Assembly: GCA_905478225.1 (NCBI GenBank)
Contig: CAJQHR010000010.1
Coordinates: forward strand, 1 to 40,655
Reading direction: 5' to 3'
From: an uncultured Crocinitomix sp.
Lineage (GTDB): Bacteria > Bacteroidota > Bacteroidia > Flavobacteriales_D > Crocinitomicaceae
DNA: 40,655 bases
Below the pieces are notes generated by a model, which saw only the letters and a program-made list of their open reading frames with translations, had not been told where the DNA came from and searched no databases. A program made the translations under genes and the position numbers. Below are positions 16,043 through 24,322 of this stretch, one piece after another. Numbering within the stretch: position 1 is the first letter of the stretch; every line of letters begins with the position of its first letter.

Positions 16043-16440
16043 TTTTTCTGAGAAGTAACGCCTAAATCAGTTCTTATTTTTCCTAGCCAAGCTTTCGCTT
16101 TGTCAATATTTGTAAAGAGTTTAAAAGGAATATGCTTCTTTTTATTTTTTAGAGTATCACGCGCAACAATGCGTTGCCCTAAAGAATGCACAATAATTGC
16201 TTCTGCTTTTACACATCCATCTCCAGTATCATTTGTACAGGCCTCTCGAGCTTCTCTGTCAGGAATTGTTCTATCTCCAATATTAATCAGATTAAAAACT
16301 TCTTTTTCTTTCGCAAGGCGAATTGAAGCCAATTTAATCTCTTTATAATCGTGTAAACTAAATACTTGATCCTCCCCCACATTTATATAGAGAATATTAT
16401 TCTCCAATAATCTAACAGTCGATTTTTCACATTCAATCAT
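16039..16440 (-). CDS. STAS-like protein, copy 1
   Basis: 133 residues, cytoplasmic, no signal. It has the layout of the Bacteroidota STAS/SEC14-like small proteins: an N-terminal strand pair (STVRLLENNILYINV), a helix with KEIKLASIRLAKEKEV, a strand FNLINIGDRTIPDREAREAC, then AEAIIVHSLGQRIVARDTLK, and a C-terminal IPFKLFTNIDKAKAWL. A related copy lies at 16705-17139; shared features are the REA/ARE...C segment, (A/V)(I/V)VH(S/G)LGQ, (A/R)xxTxK and FTxxxKAKxW. The role is not known; such proteins may act as scaffolds or regulators. RBS-like AAGAGAA lies before the ATG. Confidence 0.7.
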   Translation of the reverse strand: MIECEKSTVRLLENNILYINVGEDQVFSLHDYKEIKLASIRLAKEKEVFNLINIGDRTIPDREAREACTNDTGDGCVKAEAIIVHSLGQRIVARDTLKNKKKHIPFKLFTNIDKAKAWLGKIRTDLGVTSQKN

Positions 16441-16704
16441 TCAATTCTCTTTTTAAAAGACCAATTTAATTGGACATAACAATAATTACATCAACGTCGT
16501 TAAAAACATTCTATCATTAACGACAAGAAAATGAAAGGATAATTAGTTTAGAGCCCTTTTTTGTAGTAATCGATTTACTTGAACAGCGGTTTAAGTATAA
16601 TCGTAGCGTTATTCGTGGTAGCAGCTATGCTGTTATTTTAATGAGCTAATATATATTTGGTCGACTAATCCCTAATATTGGTAGATTAATTTTGGAATAG
16701 CTTT

Positions 16705-17139
16705 TTACCCGAAATTACTAACCATTTGATAATTATCATTTTTTGCACGAAGGCCTGTTACCCATTCTTTTGCTTTTTTCTTATCTGTAAAAATGCGCGT
16801 GGGAACATTTGATTTTCGTTGCTTTATCGTGTGTTTGGCTATAATGAATTGGCCTAAACCATGAACGACCACCGCTCGACCTAGCATCTTATTATTTACC
16901 TCCTCTTTTCCACAAAACTCACGGGCTGCTTTGGTTGGGGTTGAATAAGCACCATAACTAACTATGCTGTATAATTTCCTTTGGACTTTCACTAATTCAG
17001 CTGCGACATTATGGAATTCATAAATGTGTTTCATACCTATTTCGCTCCCTGAATCAATATCAACGAATATAATATTCCCATCAATCAGCCCTACTTTACC
17101 TATTTTACCTATTTTACACTGGGTCATTTTCATAGACAT
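16705..17139 (-). CDS. STAS-like protein, copy 2
   Basis: 144 residues from the start chosen here. The frame is open upstream to an ATG at 17202, but the extra residues (MHAYLFCYILRRNRC...) are unlike the family, and a consensus-like promoter box (TAAATTTG on the minus strand) lies inside that extension, so the ATG at 17139 or 17133 is favoured. The protein resembles copy 1 at 16039-16440: AREFCGKEE, AVVVHGLGQFIIAKHTIKQRK and RIFTDKKKAKEWV. The N-terminus has a short internal repeat (GKIGKVG, coded by repeated TTTACCTAT on the plus strand). Function unknown; the two copies are 264 bases apart and likely came from a tandem duplication. Confidence 0.7.
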   Translation of the reverse strand: MSMKMTQCKIGKIGKVGLIDGNIIFVDIDSGSEIGMKHIYEFHNVAAELVKVQRKLYSIVSYGAYSTPTKAAREFCGKEEVNNKMLGRAVVVHGLGQFIIAKHTIKQRKSNVPTRIFTDKKKAKEWVTGLRAKNDNYQMVSNFG

Positions 17140-17150
17140 AATATTTGATT

Positions 17151-17186
17151 CAAATTTACACCGGTTTCTTCGAAGGATGTAACAAA
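17151..17186 (-). promoter_or_regulatory. Candidate promoter for STAS-like copy 2
   Basis: On the minus strand TTTG (17186-17183) is followed after 24 bases by TAAATTTG (17158-17151), an exact match to the Bacteroidota -7 consensus TAnnTTTG. The spacing is slightly long. Transcription would start near 17144, just ahead of the ATG at 17139. Confidence 0.4.
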
Positions 17187-17222
17187 ACAGATATGCATGC
17201 ATAATAAATCGATAAGGTGTAT

Positions 17223-17654
17223 TTATAATGTTATATCCGTAAGAATAGAATTTGTGAAAATGGATTTTTTTAATTGCGCTGCTGTAAAATCACATTCTTT
17301 CAATGAACAGTTAATCATTTTCAACCCAACTAATTTTAAATTGTGGAATGAGGCATAATCGAGCATTGAATCTTCAAACTGAATTTTTAAACGGAATGGA
17401 TTAACACTTTCGAAATTAAGTCCGATCATTTTACAACCCACAAAACTTACTTCTCTAAACGCTGATTCATTAATGAAAGCCCCTGTAAAATCGCAATTAA
17501 TAAACTCGCAGTCTTCAAATGTCAAGCCTATGAAATTTAATTGAGCAAAGCTACAGTTCTCAAGAACACATGACTCAAATAGTGTATTGCGCAATTCTAC
17601 AGCACCATAATCAACTTGCTTAAAATGCTCTTCAAAAAAATTGTTTTCGCTCAT
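17223..17654 (-). CDS. Pentapeptide-repeat protein, short at the C-terminus
   Basis: 143 residues with the pentapeptide pattern A(D/N)LXX in many turns: LFESCVLENCSFAQLNFIGLTFEDCEF, then SAFREVSFVGCKMIGLNF and ASFHNLKLVGLKMINCSLKECDF. Such proteins fold as a right-handed beta helix; the best known cases (McbG/Qnr-like) mimic DNA and protect gyrase, but most have no known role. Relatives of this layout are usually near 190 residues and end with an Asn/Ile-rich tail; here the chain stops at SILTDITL, about 45 residues early, with the next gene beginning soon after. It may be a natural short form or a truncation. It lies 19 bases downstream of the flavoprotein gene in the same direction. Confidence 0.8.
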   Translation of the reverse strand: MSENNFFEEHFKQVDYGAVELRNTLFESCVLENCSFAQLNFIGLTFEDCEFINCDFTGAFINESAFREVSFVGCKMIGLNFESVNPFRLKIQFEDSMLDYASFHNLKLVGLKMINCSLKECDFTAAQLKKSIFTNSILTDITL

Positions 17655-17673
17655 AATAAAGTGTTTGATAGCG

Positions 17674-18861
17674 TCAACGGAGTGATTGATTTAAGAATTG
17701 ACCCACTTTAAATCCGGTTGAAAAACAACCTTGCAATAAAAAACCGCCCGTTGGAGCATCCCAGTCCAACATCTCTCCAACTATTGAAATATGAGGATGT
17801 TTTATTAATCGAAATTGCACATCTACTTCATCCATTGAGATTCCGCCAACAGTTGAAATGGCCTCCTCTACTGATCTGAGTCCAACTATAGGAACAAGCG
17901 CCTTTTTTAAACATGTTGCAAATGCGCTAGGATTCAAATACGTTTCTTTATCTAAATTACGTTTCGCAATTGCATGCATGGCCTTACTAAGCTTAAACGC
18001 ATAGGTATAATTTTTTGGTTTTATTACAGCACTCGATATTTTTGACTGCAACATCTCCACAGTACTATTCGGTTTAAAATCAATAAACACATACGCGCGC
18101 TCCTTCTTTGCTAATGTCTCTCGCATTAGCGGGACTAATGGATATATCGCATTTCCTTCTAAACCATACTCAGTAATTATAGCTTCGCCCTTAAAAGTTT
18201 GACCGTAAGCCTGAATAGCAATGTTTTTTAAAGGTGTACCCGCAAATTTTTTTTGAAATTCATCTCCCCAATCCACATCTAATCCACAATTTGATGCTTG
18301 AAAGGGCAAGGTCTGCACATTAATGGCATTAAAATGTTTAAACCAATCGCTGTTAGCGCCTGTCTTGGACCATGAACCGCCTCCCAAACCAAAAATATAA
18401 TGATCCGCCTCTATGGTGATTTGATTTTCATTTGCCAATACAATGGGTTTGTTTGCTTGGTCAAATCCAATAAATGCATGATCTAAATGCACCTTCACCT
18501 TTCTTTCTTCAAGAACATCCATTATTCTTTGAAGCACCTGATTCGGCTTAATTCCTTTTTCTGGGAAAACCCTACCACTCGATCCAATAAAGGTCTCCAT
18601 TCCGAGTTGCGACAAACAGGTGCGCGTGTCATTTGTGCTAAAATTCAATAAGGCTTGGTGTAATTGAGGGTGATTCGAATAAACAGCTGTTAGCTTTTCC
18701 CTTGTTGCTTGATTCGTAAGATTAAAACCTCCGTTACCCGCAACTAAAAATTTGCGTCCGACACGTTTCCCTTTTTCAAAAATATGAACCTCATGCTTTG
18801 CACTCAATTGATATGCTGCCATTAAACTTGCGGGACCTCCACCAAATAATGCAACTTTCAT
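17674..18861 (-). CDS. FAD-dependent oxidoreductase, HI0933/YhiN family
   Basis: 395 residues. The N-terminus has the dinucleotide-binding motif GGGPASLMAA (7-16), then EKGKRVGRKFLVAGNGGFNLTN, the hallmark of the HI0933-like flavoproteins (aminoacetone oxidase/BaiN-type). The C-terminus has VGGISMDEVD and GEMLDWDAPTGGFLLQGCFSTG, which close the FAD site. This layout and length fit the shorter subgroup of the family (TIGR03862-like). The substrate is unknown; related proteins reduce or oxidise small organic molecules or dehydroxylate bile acids. Downstream spacing to the pentapeptide gene (19 bases) and upstream to the 121-residue gene (8 bases) suggests a shared operon. Confidence 0.9.
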   Translation of the reverse strand: MKVALFGGGPASLMAAYQLSAKHEVHIFEKGKRVGRKFLVAGNGGFNLTNQATREKLTAVYSNHPQLHQALLNFSTNDTRTCLSQLGMETFIGSSGRVFPEKGIKPNQVLQRIMDVLEERKVKVHLDHAFIGFDQANKPIVLANENQITIEADHYIFGLGGGSWSKTGANSDWFKHFNAINVQTLPFQASNCGLDVDWGDEFQKKFAGTPLKNIAIQAYGQTFKGEAIITEYGLEGNAIYPLVPLMRETLAKKERAYVFIDFKPNSTVEMLQSKISSAVIKPKNYTYAFKLSKAMHAIAKRNLDKETYLNPSAFATCLKKALVPIVGLRSVEEAISTVGGISMDEVDVQFRLIKHPHISIVGEMLDWDAPTGGFLLQGCFSTGFKVGQFLNQSLR

Positions 18862-18869
18862 TCTATCGT

Positions 18870-19235
18870 TTATTGCACCTCTTGTTTAGCACGTTCGAAC
18901 AATATTTCTCCGGTAATATATTCATCATCCCAAGTTAAAAAACTAAAAATAACGCCTTCATCAAGAGTTTCGAACTCACTCCAGTGTTCATCAAAAGCGA
19001 GGTGACGTTGCCATGTATGGGCGACCATAATTTTAAAAATTGGATCTTGCATAGTCGTTAAACAAGCGGCCGAAATCATACAATCTGTCTCATCAGTTTG
19101 GATGACTTTAAGCACTTCAAATTGATCAAGTTCGGTAAAATAATAATAGATATCCTCTTGCATTTCGCGCAAGTCGCTTCCAGATCCTGGCTTCACGTTT
19201 GAAGGAAGCTCGGCTATTTTTTCTTTAAGGGTCAT
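18870..19235 (-). CDS. Conserved-looking hypothetical protein
   Basis: 121 residues, acidic, no signal peptide or membrane segment. The sequence is rich in Asp, Glu and aromatic residues (EDIYYYFTELDQFEVLKVIQTDET, HTWQRHLAFDEHWSEFETL). I do not recognise the family. It ends 8 bases before the HI0933-like flavoprotein and starts 43 bases after the TonB-like gene, all on the minus strand, so it is probably co-transcribed with them. Confidence 0.65.
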   Translation of the reverse strand: MTLKEKIAELPSNVKPGSGSDLREMQEDIYYYFTELDQFEVLKVIQTDETDCMISAACLTTMQDPIFKIMVAHTWQRHLAFDEHWSEFETLDEGVIFSFLTWDDEYITGEILFERAKQEVQ

Positions 19236-19278
19236 AGTGTTTCACAAATTTACCCTTTTTATAGAACTGTATGCTTTT

Positions 19279-19938
19279 CTATGATTTTTTGAAGCTAAAT
19301 ATTTTTGTGCCGACATATTCCGAAGGAACATTAACATTTGTAGAATAACACATAGTTTTTGCAGCTTTTTGTGCTTCGCGGATTAAATACTGACTGCCAC
19401 TATTTGATTGATTCGGATCAAGCAATGCTTTTACCACAAAACCATCAGCATCTACCCATAACTTTAATGCAATTTCACCTTCTTCTTGTAAATTGGACTC
19501 AGAATTCGGCTTTTTTATGATAGCACGGCTTAAACTACCCGTTTCAGATGGTCCAACATCCACAATATTCCATTCCGTGTTATCCCCAAATGTTGGTCCA
19601 TCTGACTTTCCGTCAGTTGGACTAAAATTAAAGGCTTTGTCCACTTGAGGAGCCGCAGCTTTCTCAACTGAAATACTTGATTCGTTTTGCACAGCAACGT
19701 CCTGAGCTTCCACTGGAGTTGGATTATCTGTACTTGCATTCTCACTTCCACAGGCGGCAGGCGCCTCAAAACTAATCTCAACGTTAGTTTCAATAGGTTC
19801 AACTTCTTCCGCATTTTCAGTAGGAGTTTTTAAACTCACTAGTAAAAAGAAAAGTATAGAAAGCATGATAAAAATAGCAAACGCATAAAATGCATGTTGG
19901 TGTTCTTTCTGTTTTAAAGCAAGCAACGGATTTTTCAT
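19279..19938 (-). CDS. TonB-like energy-transducer protein (orphan)
   Basis: 219 residues. One N-terminal transmembrane helix (about 15-38, AFYAFAIFIMLSILFFLLV), then an acidic Pro/Glu-rich linker (about 40-125) and a small C-terminal domain with EGEIALKLWVDADGFVVKALLDP and a terminal FSFKK, which resembles the TonB C-terminal fold (a Val/Phe-rich pair of strands after a helix). TonB proteins reach across the periplasm to transfer energy to outer-membrane receptors. The usual exbB and exbD partners are not next to it, and the linker is short and not strongly basic, so the role is uncertain. Downstream genes follow closely on the same strand. Confidence 0.6.
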   Translation of the reverse strand: MKNPLLALKQKEHQHAFYAFAIFIMLSILFFLLVSLKTPTENAEEVEPIETNVEISFEAPAACGSENASTDNPTPVEAQDVAVQNESSISVEKAAAPQVDKAFNFSPTDGKSDGPTFGDNTEWNIVDVGPSETGSLSRAIIKKPNSESNLQEEGEIALKLWVDADGFVVKALLDPNQSNSGSQYLIREAQKAAKTMCYSTNVNVPSEYVGTKIFSFKKS

Positions 19939-20281
19939 AATGATTTGTTTCTATATAATCATTACGGTGAAAGGGGTTACAGGGTTTCTGCTTATGGAAG
20001 ATGGTGTCTGGTAAAAAGAGATCACTTATTATGCGATCTATGTCAGATAGACTCGAGACAATATTAGCCATTTCTCTGATCGATAATTAAAAAACAATCC
20101 ATTCACCTAACTTTCTTGTTTTTAACCCAAGAATTAACACATTTAACTCAATAATTCATACAGTTTAAGATTTAACACCTTCTTTTCCAAGGGTTAACAC
20201 CGCTTGAATTGTTATGATACAGCAGGAGATCAATTAACACTAGTCCCTCAAAATAATTATTATAGATTTAATTATTATCGC
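19939..20281. other. Intergenic region with repeated TTAACAC words
   Basis: 343 bases upstream of the TonB-like gene. TTAACAC occurs at 20134, 20172, 20194 and 20234 (GTGTTAA on the minus strand), at spacings of 38, 22 and 40 bases, with TTTAACCC at 20121. They lie on the side of the TonB-like promoter and may be binding sites. No further gene was found; the frame starting at 20071 runs into the TonB-like gene and does not look coding. Confidence 0.35.
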
Positions 20282-20314
20282 AAAAAAGACGCTATCTTCA
20301 ATAGCGTCTTTTTT
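20282..20314. terminator. Intrinsic terminator after the metalloprotease gene
   Basis: A perfect 14-bp stem, AAAAAAGACGCTAT (20282-20295) with ATAGCGTCTTTTTT (20301-20314), and a 5-base loop. On the minus strand it follows the metalloprotease stop by about 96 bases and ends in a T run. It could act in both directions. Confidence 0.85.
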
Positions 20315-20410
20315 TGTTACTATAAAGTTGACCTTATTCAAACTCAGGCTTCCGCGAGAATTCTCTCGCTTGGTATCATTTGATAACCCACTTTACTTCC
20401 TTCAATCGAA

Positions 20411-22903
20411 CTACCCATTCGGATCCAAAATCAAATCGATTCGAACAACAGCGTCTTGTAAATGATATTTACTCATTTTATCTGCGGTGCGACCAATGGC
20501 AGCTTTAATTTGCTTTTTAAGCTCTGTTAACTCTGCTCGGACTACCGCACGAATATCAGATTGGCTGGCATCTACGTTCGACCGAATGAAGAAGCGTCTA
20601 AGTGCCCCCGGAATTACTGTCTGTTTTTCCGTCATCAAATAAGCCAAGCGATCGATATGCGCACGTTGTAGATTTCTGCGATACACATCAATCTCACCGC
20701 CTTGTTTTAATTCTGTCCAAACGGAGGCTCTTAGATCCTCCATCAATTCAATAATCGAATAAGCTTCATCTCCGTTTACAGCTTCGTTTTCAATTGTTCG
20801 CGCCAATCTACCAAAGTCTAGTAAACTATTAAGCGTTCTAGCCTGTAAAGTTCTCATGCGCTCAATCGCTCCATCAAATTCAATTTTATTAAAGATGTTT
20901 TGATCTAATAACCAAGTTGGTGTTTTAAATAATTGTTCATCTAAAAATACCATTGCTCGCTCTTGCTTCTCTTTTGGTACGTGGGTATAAACAGGACCTT
21001 CTTGATCGTAGGTTTTATAATTTTCATAGATACCACCAACGTTATTTGACACATGCCCCATATAACGGTTAAATTGACCCAAAACTTGATCGTACATTGC
21101 AGATAAATCACTATAATCCTCTCCATCCTCACCGATCCACTCAATTAAATTAGGGATAACCCTTTTTAAGTTCTTAATTCCATAATCACTTGCTTTCATG
21201 GCATCATCACCTAAATCCTCCGTTTGAGAACTCGGATCAATTACACCGAATTGTTGCTTGCCAAACCTATATAAAGGATCACCAGCATGTTCTAATATCC
21301 ATCCATCCAACGTTGCTTTTTCATCCTTTTCATTTTCTGCATCCAGAATCGGACGATACCCCCAATTGATCGAATACTTATCATAAATACCAATGTTTGG
21401 CATTAAAGCCACGCCTTCATCTTCCGGTTGTGCGATATAATTAAAACGTGCATAATCCATAATTGAAGGAGCAGTTCCGTAAACATCTGTAAAAGTAGAC
21501 GAACGCAATGAATCAACAGGATAAGCAACGCTACTTCCCATATTGTGCGGTAAACCTAATGTATGGCCAACTTCATGTGCAGAAACAAAGCGGATCAACC
21601 TACCCATAGTTTCTTCTTTGAATTCAGTACCTCGAGCATCCTCGTTAATTGCGGCAGTTTGTACAAAAAACCAGTTTCTTAAAAGTGTCATTACATTGTG
21701 ATACCAGTTAATATCTGACTCAATAATTTCACCACTTCGCGGATCACTTACATGCGGTCCGTTTGCGTTTGGAATAGGAGAAGCTAAATAGCGCACAACT
21801 GAATAACGTGCATCTTCAGGACTCCATTCTGGATCTTCTTCCGTTGTGGGTGCATCCATTGCAATAATTGCATTTTTAAACCCGGCAGCCTCAAAAGCAA
21901 CTTGCCAATCTTCAATTCCTAACTTCAAATACTTCGCCCATTTTTTAGGTGTTGCACGATCGATATAATAAATAATAGGTTTAACAGGCTCTACTAATTC
22001 ACCGTTTTTAAACTTTTCCATATCCTCTGGCTTCACCTCTAAACGCCATCTATCCAAGTAACGAACCGATTCACTTTTTTGAGCTTCCGAACCATAATCA
22101 GTTTGCGCTGAAGTAAACCAACCAACACGTTGATCGAAGTAACGGCGCTGCATAGGTACTTCTGGCAATAAAATCATGGAATTGCTCATTTCTAAAGAAA
22201 TTGAACCTAAGCTAGAATTAGAAGGAGCTCCACTTGCAAAATATGTTTTGACATGACGAGATTCCACATTAATGGGATAACTACTCAACGATTCAATAAA
22301 TGAACGATCGCTATCTAATCTTGTGACTTTATATTGTTTTCTTGTCCAAACAGGTAAACCAATTGCTTTTATATCAGATGTAAAAAACTTTGTTACATCA
22401 ATAACAACAGAGCTCGAATCTTTTCCAAAAGCTTTGATTGGAAACATGTACATAATCGGCTCAAAATTTGAATTCATAACCGCTTCGTGCACCGGTAAAG
22501 AATCTGCAGCAACTACTCGGTGAGAAACTACACGCAACAAGACATTGTCATCTTTCCACTCCCAACGTAAAACTTGCTCGTTTTGTTTTCCTCCACCAAA
22601 TCCCATTCCGGCAGCGGTTTTTGCAATTCGCGTTACCATTAGCATTTCTCTTCCAAACAAACTATCAGGAATTTCATAGAAATAGTCTTTTGCTACCTTA
22701 TGGACTTTGAACAAGCCTTCATCTGTTTCGGCATCCTTGGTAATTACTTTATTATAAGGTTTTACATCACCTTTTTTTGGTGGTGGTGCAGTTTGCTCAG
22801 TATCATCTTTCTTTTTCTTCTTTTTTTTCTGCGAAAAACCTTCAGTGGAGAAGGAAATGGCAGCTAAAACAATAAATAAACGGAGGACAAAATTCATTTT
22901 CAT
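20411..22903 (-). CDS. Large periplasmic zinc metalloprotease (DUF5117/DUF5118 family)
   Basis: 830 residues. Signal peptide at 1-24, followed by a Lys-rich stretch (KKKKKKK) and a Pro/Lys linker. An N-terminal DUF5118-like segment and the DUF5117 domain come next (about 80-400), then the zinc-binding motif HEVGHTLGLPHN (H443, E444, H447, H453), and a C-terminal helical domain ending around DLILDPNG. The gluzincin/metzincin-like motif HExxHxxGxxH and a downstream methionine turn (SIMDYARFNY) show an active protease of the DUF4953/DUF5117 group, exported to the periplasm or surface. Substrate unknown. The gene stands alone with a strong terminator. Confidence 0.9.
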   Translation of the reverse strand: MKMNFVLRLFIVLAAISFSTEGFSQKKKKKKKDDTEQTAPPPKKGDVKPYNKVITKDAETDEGLFKVHKVAKDYFYEIPDSLFGREMLMVTRIAKTAAGMGFGGGKQNEQVLRWEWKDDNVLLRVVSHRVVAADSLPVHEAVMNSNFEPIMYMFPIKAFGKDSSSVVIDVTKFFTSDIKAIGLPVWTRKQYKVTRLDSDRSFIESLSSYPINVESRHVKTYFASGAPSNSSLGSISLEMSNSMILLPEVPMQRRYFDQRVGWFTSAQTDYGSEAQKSESVRYLDRWRLEVKPEDMEKFKNGELVEPVKPIIYYIDRATPKKWAKYLKLGIEDWQVAFEAAGFKNAIIAMDAPTTEEDPEWSPEDARYSVVRYLASPIPNANGPHVSDPRSGEIIESDINWYHNVMTLLRNWFFVQTAAINEDARGTEFKEETMGRLIRFVSAHEVGHTLGLPHNMGSSVAYPVDSLRSSTFTDVYGTAPSIMDYARFNYIAQPEDEGVALMPNIGIYDKYSINWGYRPILDAENEKDEKATLDGWILEHAGDPLYRFGKQQFGVIDPSSQTEDLGDDAMKASDYGIKNLKRVIPNLIEWIGEDGEDYSDLSAMYDQVLGQFNRYMGHVSNNVGGIYENYKTYDQEGPVYTHVPKEKQERAMVFLDEQLFKTPTWLLDQNIFNKIEFDGAIERMRTLQARTLNSLLDFGRLARTIENEAVNGDEAYSIIELMEDLRASVWTELKQGGEIDVYRRNLQRAHIDRLAYLMTEKQTVIPGALRRFFIRSNVDASQSDIRAVVRAELTELKKQIKAAIGRTADKMSKYHLQDAVVRIDLILDPNG

Positions 22904-23215
22904 TGGTGGATTTTTCTTTATTGGACACTAATAATACGGTTTTAATTCGACCTTAAAAAGAAGAATGTATAAAAGCGTTATGTTAAGGATGAGTGGTTAA
23001 ACTCTAATTTATTGATTTTGAATTAAAACAAAGTAGGCCCAAATACTAACAATTAAATTCATCATCCAATTGTTCCGTTTTCTGGTCTTGATGCTTTTTT
23101 CTGTTGAGATAAAAACCAATAAAAACGCCAGCAAATATTAACATGACAACTACTGCAGAAGTCACTCTAGAAGAAAATCTTTACAAATTCCCCTCATAAA
23201 TTTTGAGCTATCGGT
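22904..23215. other. Intergenic region, mostly featureless
   Basis: 312 bases between the metalloprotease and a hypothetical gene, both on the minus strand. It contains one short frame described separately (23046-23165) and otherwise AT-rich sequence. No clear terminator, repeat or RNA was recognised; the metalloprotease promoter must lie here. Confidence 0.4.
23046..23165 (-). CDS. Possible 32- to 39-residue single-span membrane peptide
   Basis: From GTG at 23165 (39 residues) or ATG at 23144 (32 residues) to TAG. The peptide has one hydrophobic helix (VVVMLIFAGVFIGFYL) followed by a charged tail (NRKKHQDQKTEQLDDEFNC). That pattern is typical of small inner-membrane proteins, and the frame is not a shadow of another gene. 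It has no clear ribosome binding site, so it could also be a remnant. Confidence 0.35.
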   Translation of the reverse strand: MTSAVVVMLIFAGVFIGFYLNRKKHQDQKTEQLDDEFNC

Positions 23216-23833
23216 TTAAACCAACCTCCCGAACAATTCAGAAACTGGAAACGCAAGTGCTTCTTGTTCCGATTCAAGTTGAAAAGACAATTCTAACCCT
23301 GCCAAACAATTAATTTTTTCCTCTTCACCAAGCAAAGCAGTTAAAATTAAATCCGCAGCTATCATTTGGGTGTCGTCGTCTAAATAAGCAATGTTTGCAG
23401 CCTCTAAAATCAATTCAAATCTCCCATCTCCTGAAGGCACAATTATTGCGCGCCAAGAGCTGGCATCCACGTCTTGAACGTCCATATTATGATCATAGAC
23501 TTGCAATTGAAAAACGCCTGTAGCTTGCGCGGCGTAATAAAAAGTCCACGTATTTAAAGTTGGTGCTCCTGCAATAATTGATTTGGTGACTTCAAGTAAT
23601 TCACGCTCATTATTTGGCGATAACATAAAGGTGAATTGGTTTGGTGAAGGATTGCCTATTTCCCATTTAATTTTACCCATTCCTAAAATATGTTGATCGA
23701 GTGATTGAATGAGTTCTTCTGTTTTGGGGTGACCGTTTGCTTCAATTACAGCTTCAATGAGCGCTTGATTCAAATCAAACCATTCCCAGAAATCGGTTAT
23801 TTGATTGGACATTGACGAATTTAAATTATCCAT
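23216..23833 (-). CDS. Hypothetical protein, 205 residues
   Basis: No signal peptide or membrane segment; likely cytoplasmic. The N-terminus (about 10-50) is helical (FWEWFDLNQALIEAVIEANG), followed by an alternating alpha/beta domain that includes IKWEIGNPSPNQFTFMLSPN. I recall similar cytoplasmic proteins in Bacteroidota without assigned function but cannot name the family. Its ATG at 23833 overlaps the stop of the SnoaL-like gene by eight bases; a second in-frame ATG at 23812 avoids the overlap. Translation coupling with the SnoaL-like gene is likely. Confidence 0.7.
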   Translation of the reverse strand: MDNLNSSMSNQITDFWEWFDLNQALIEAVIEANGHPKTEELIQSLDQHILGMGKIKWEIGNPSPNQFTFMLSPNNERELLEVTKSIIAGAPTLNTWTFYYAAQATGVFQLQVYDHNMDVQDVDASSWRAIIVPSGDGRFELILEAANIAYLDDDTQMIAADLILTALLGEEEKINCLAGLELSFQLESEQEALAFPVSELFGRLV

Positions 23834-24293
23834 TCTTTAACTTATTTTCAAATTTTACTAACATTCCGTTGCTTTGGCCGTTTAACTTGCCTTTAAAAAA
23901 GCTTGTTCCCCCCAAAAGCATTCCTTTAAAACCCAAGGCTTGTTTTGCCCATTTGTGTAGGTCAAATGTATCAATATGACGAATGATTTTTCCGTCTTTA
24001 AAAGTAAACTCAGCATCAATTTTATTTAATACTTTGCGTCCTGTTCTACCCACAGTGTAATTGGCGTCCCAATGCGCTTGGCCCTTATTTCCATCCGCAT
24101 GTACATCAGAAAATTCAAGGGTTAAATCAGCACTTCTGCTCAGTAACATGCGCCACATATTTTTGGCATGTTCTCCTTTCAAATCACCAAAAGCGGGATC
24201 AGTAAATTCAATGTCGTCATGATAAAAAGAAACCATTTTCTCGGCGTCTTTATTTTGGAAGGCGGCATAAAAACCCTCAATTACCTCTTTCAT
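23826..24293 (-). CDS. SnoaL-like (NTF2-fold) protein
   Basis: 155 residues. It opens EVIEGFYAAFQNKDAEKMVSFY then HDDIEFTDPAFGDLKG, the typical start of SnoaL-like proteins (NTF2 fold; polyketide cyclase, steroid isomerase or ketosteroid-like), followed by strands including AHWDANYTVG and DGKIIRHIDTFDLHKW. A C-terminal tail of about 40 residues ends in KFENKLKNG. Members bind small molecules; catalytic residues cannot be assigned here. It sits between an outer-membrane barrel (29 bases upstream) and a hypothetical gene (overlapping), all in one direction. Confidence 0.82.
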   Translation of the reverse strand: MKEVIEGFYAAFQNKDAEKMVSFYHDDIEFTDPAFGDLKGEHAKNMWRMLLSRSADLTLEFSDVHADGNKGQAHWDANYTVGRTGRKVLNKIDAEFTFKDGKIIRHIDTFDLHKWAKQALGFKGMLLGGTSFFKGKLNGQSNGMLVKFENKLKNG

Positions 24294-24322
24294 TTAATTT
24301 GCTTTTTATGCCGCAAATTAGT

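Noticed and set aside
19817-20071. 84-residue frame overlapping the TonB-like gene start
   Set aside because: It overlaps the TonB-like gene in another frame, has a cysteine-rich, non-family sequence after residue 50, and its codon use looks random.
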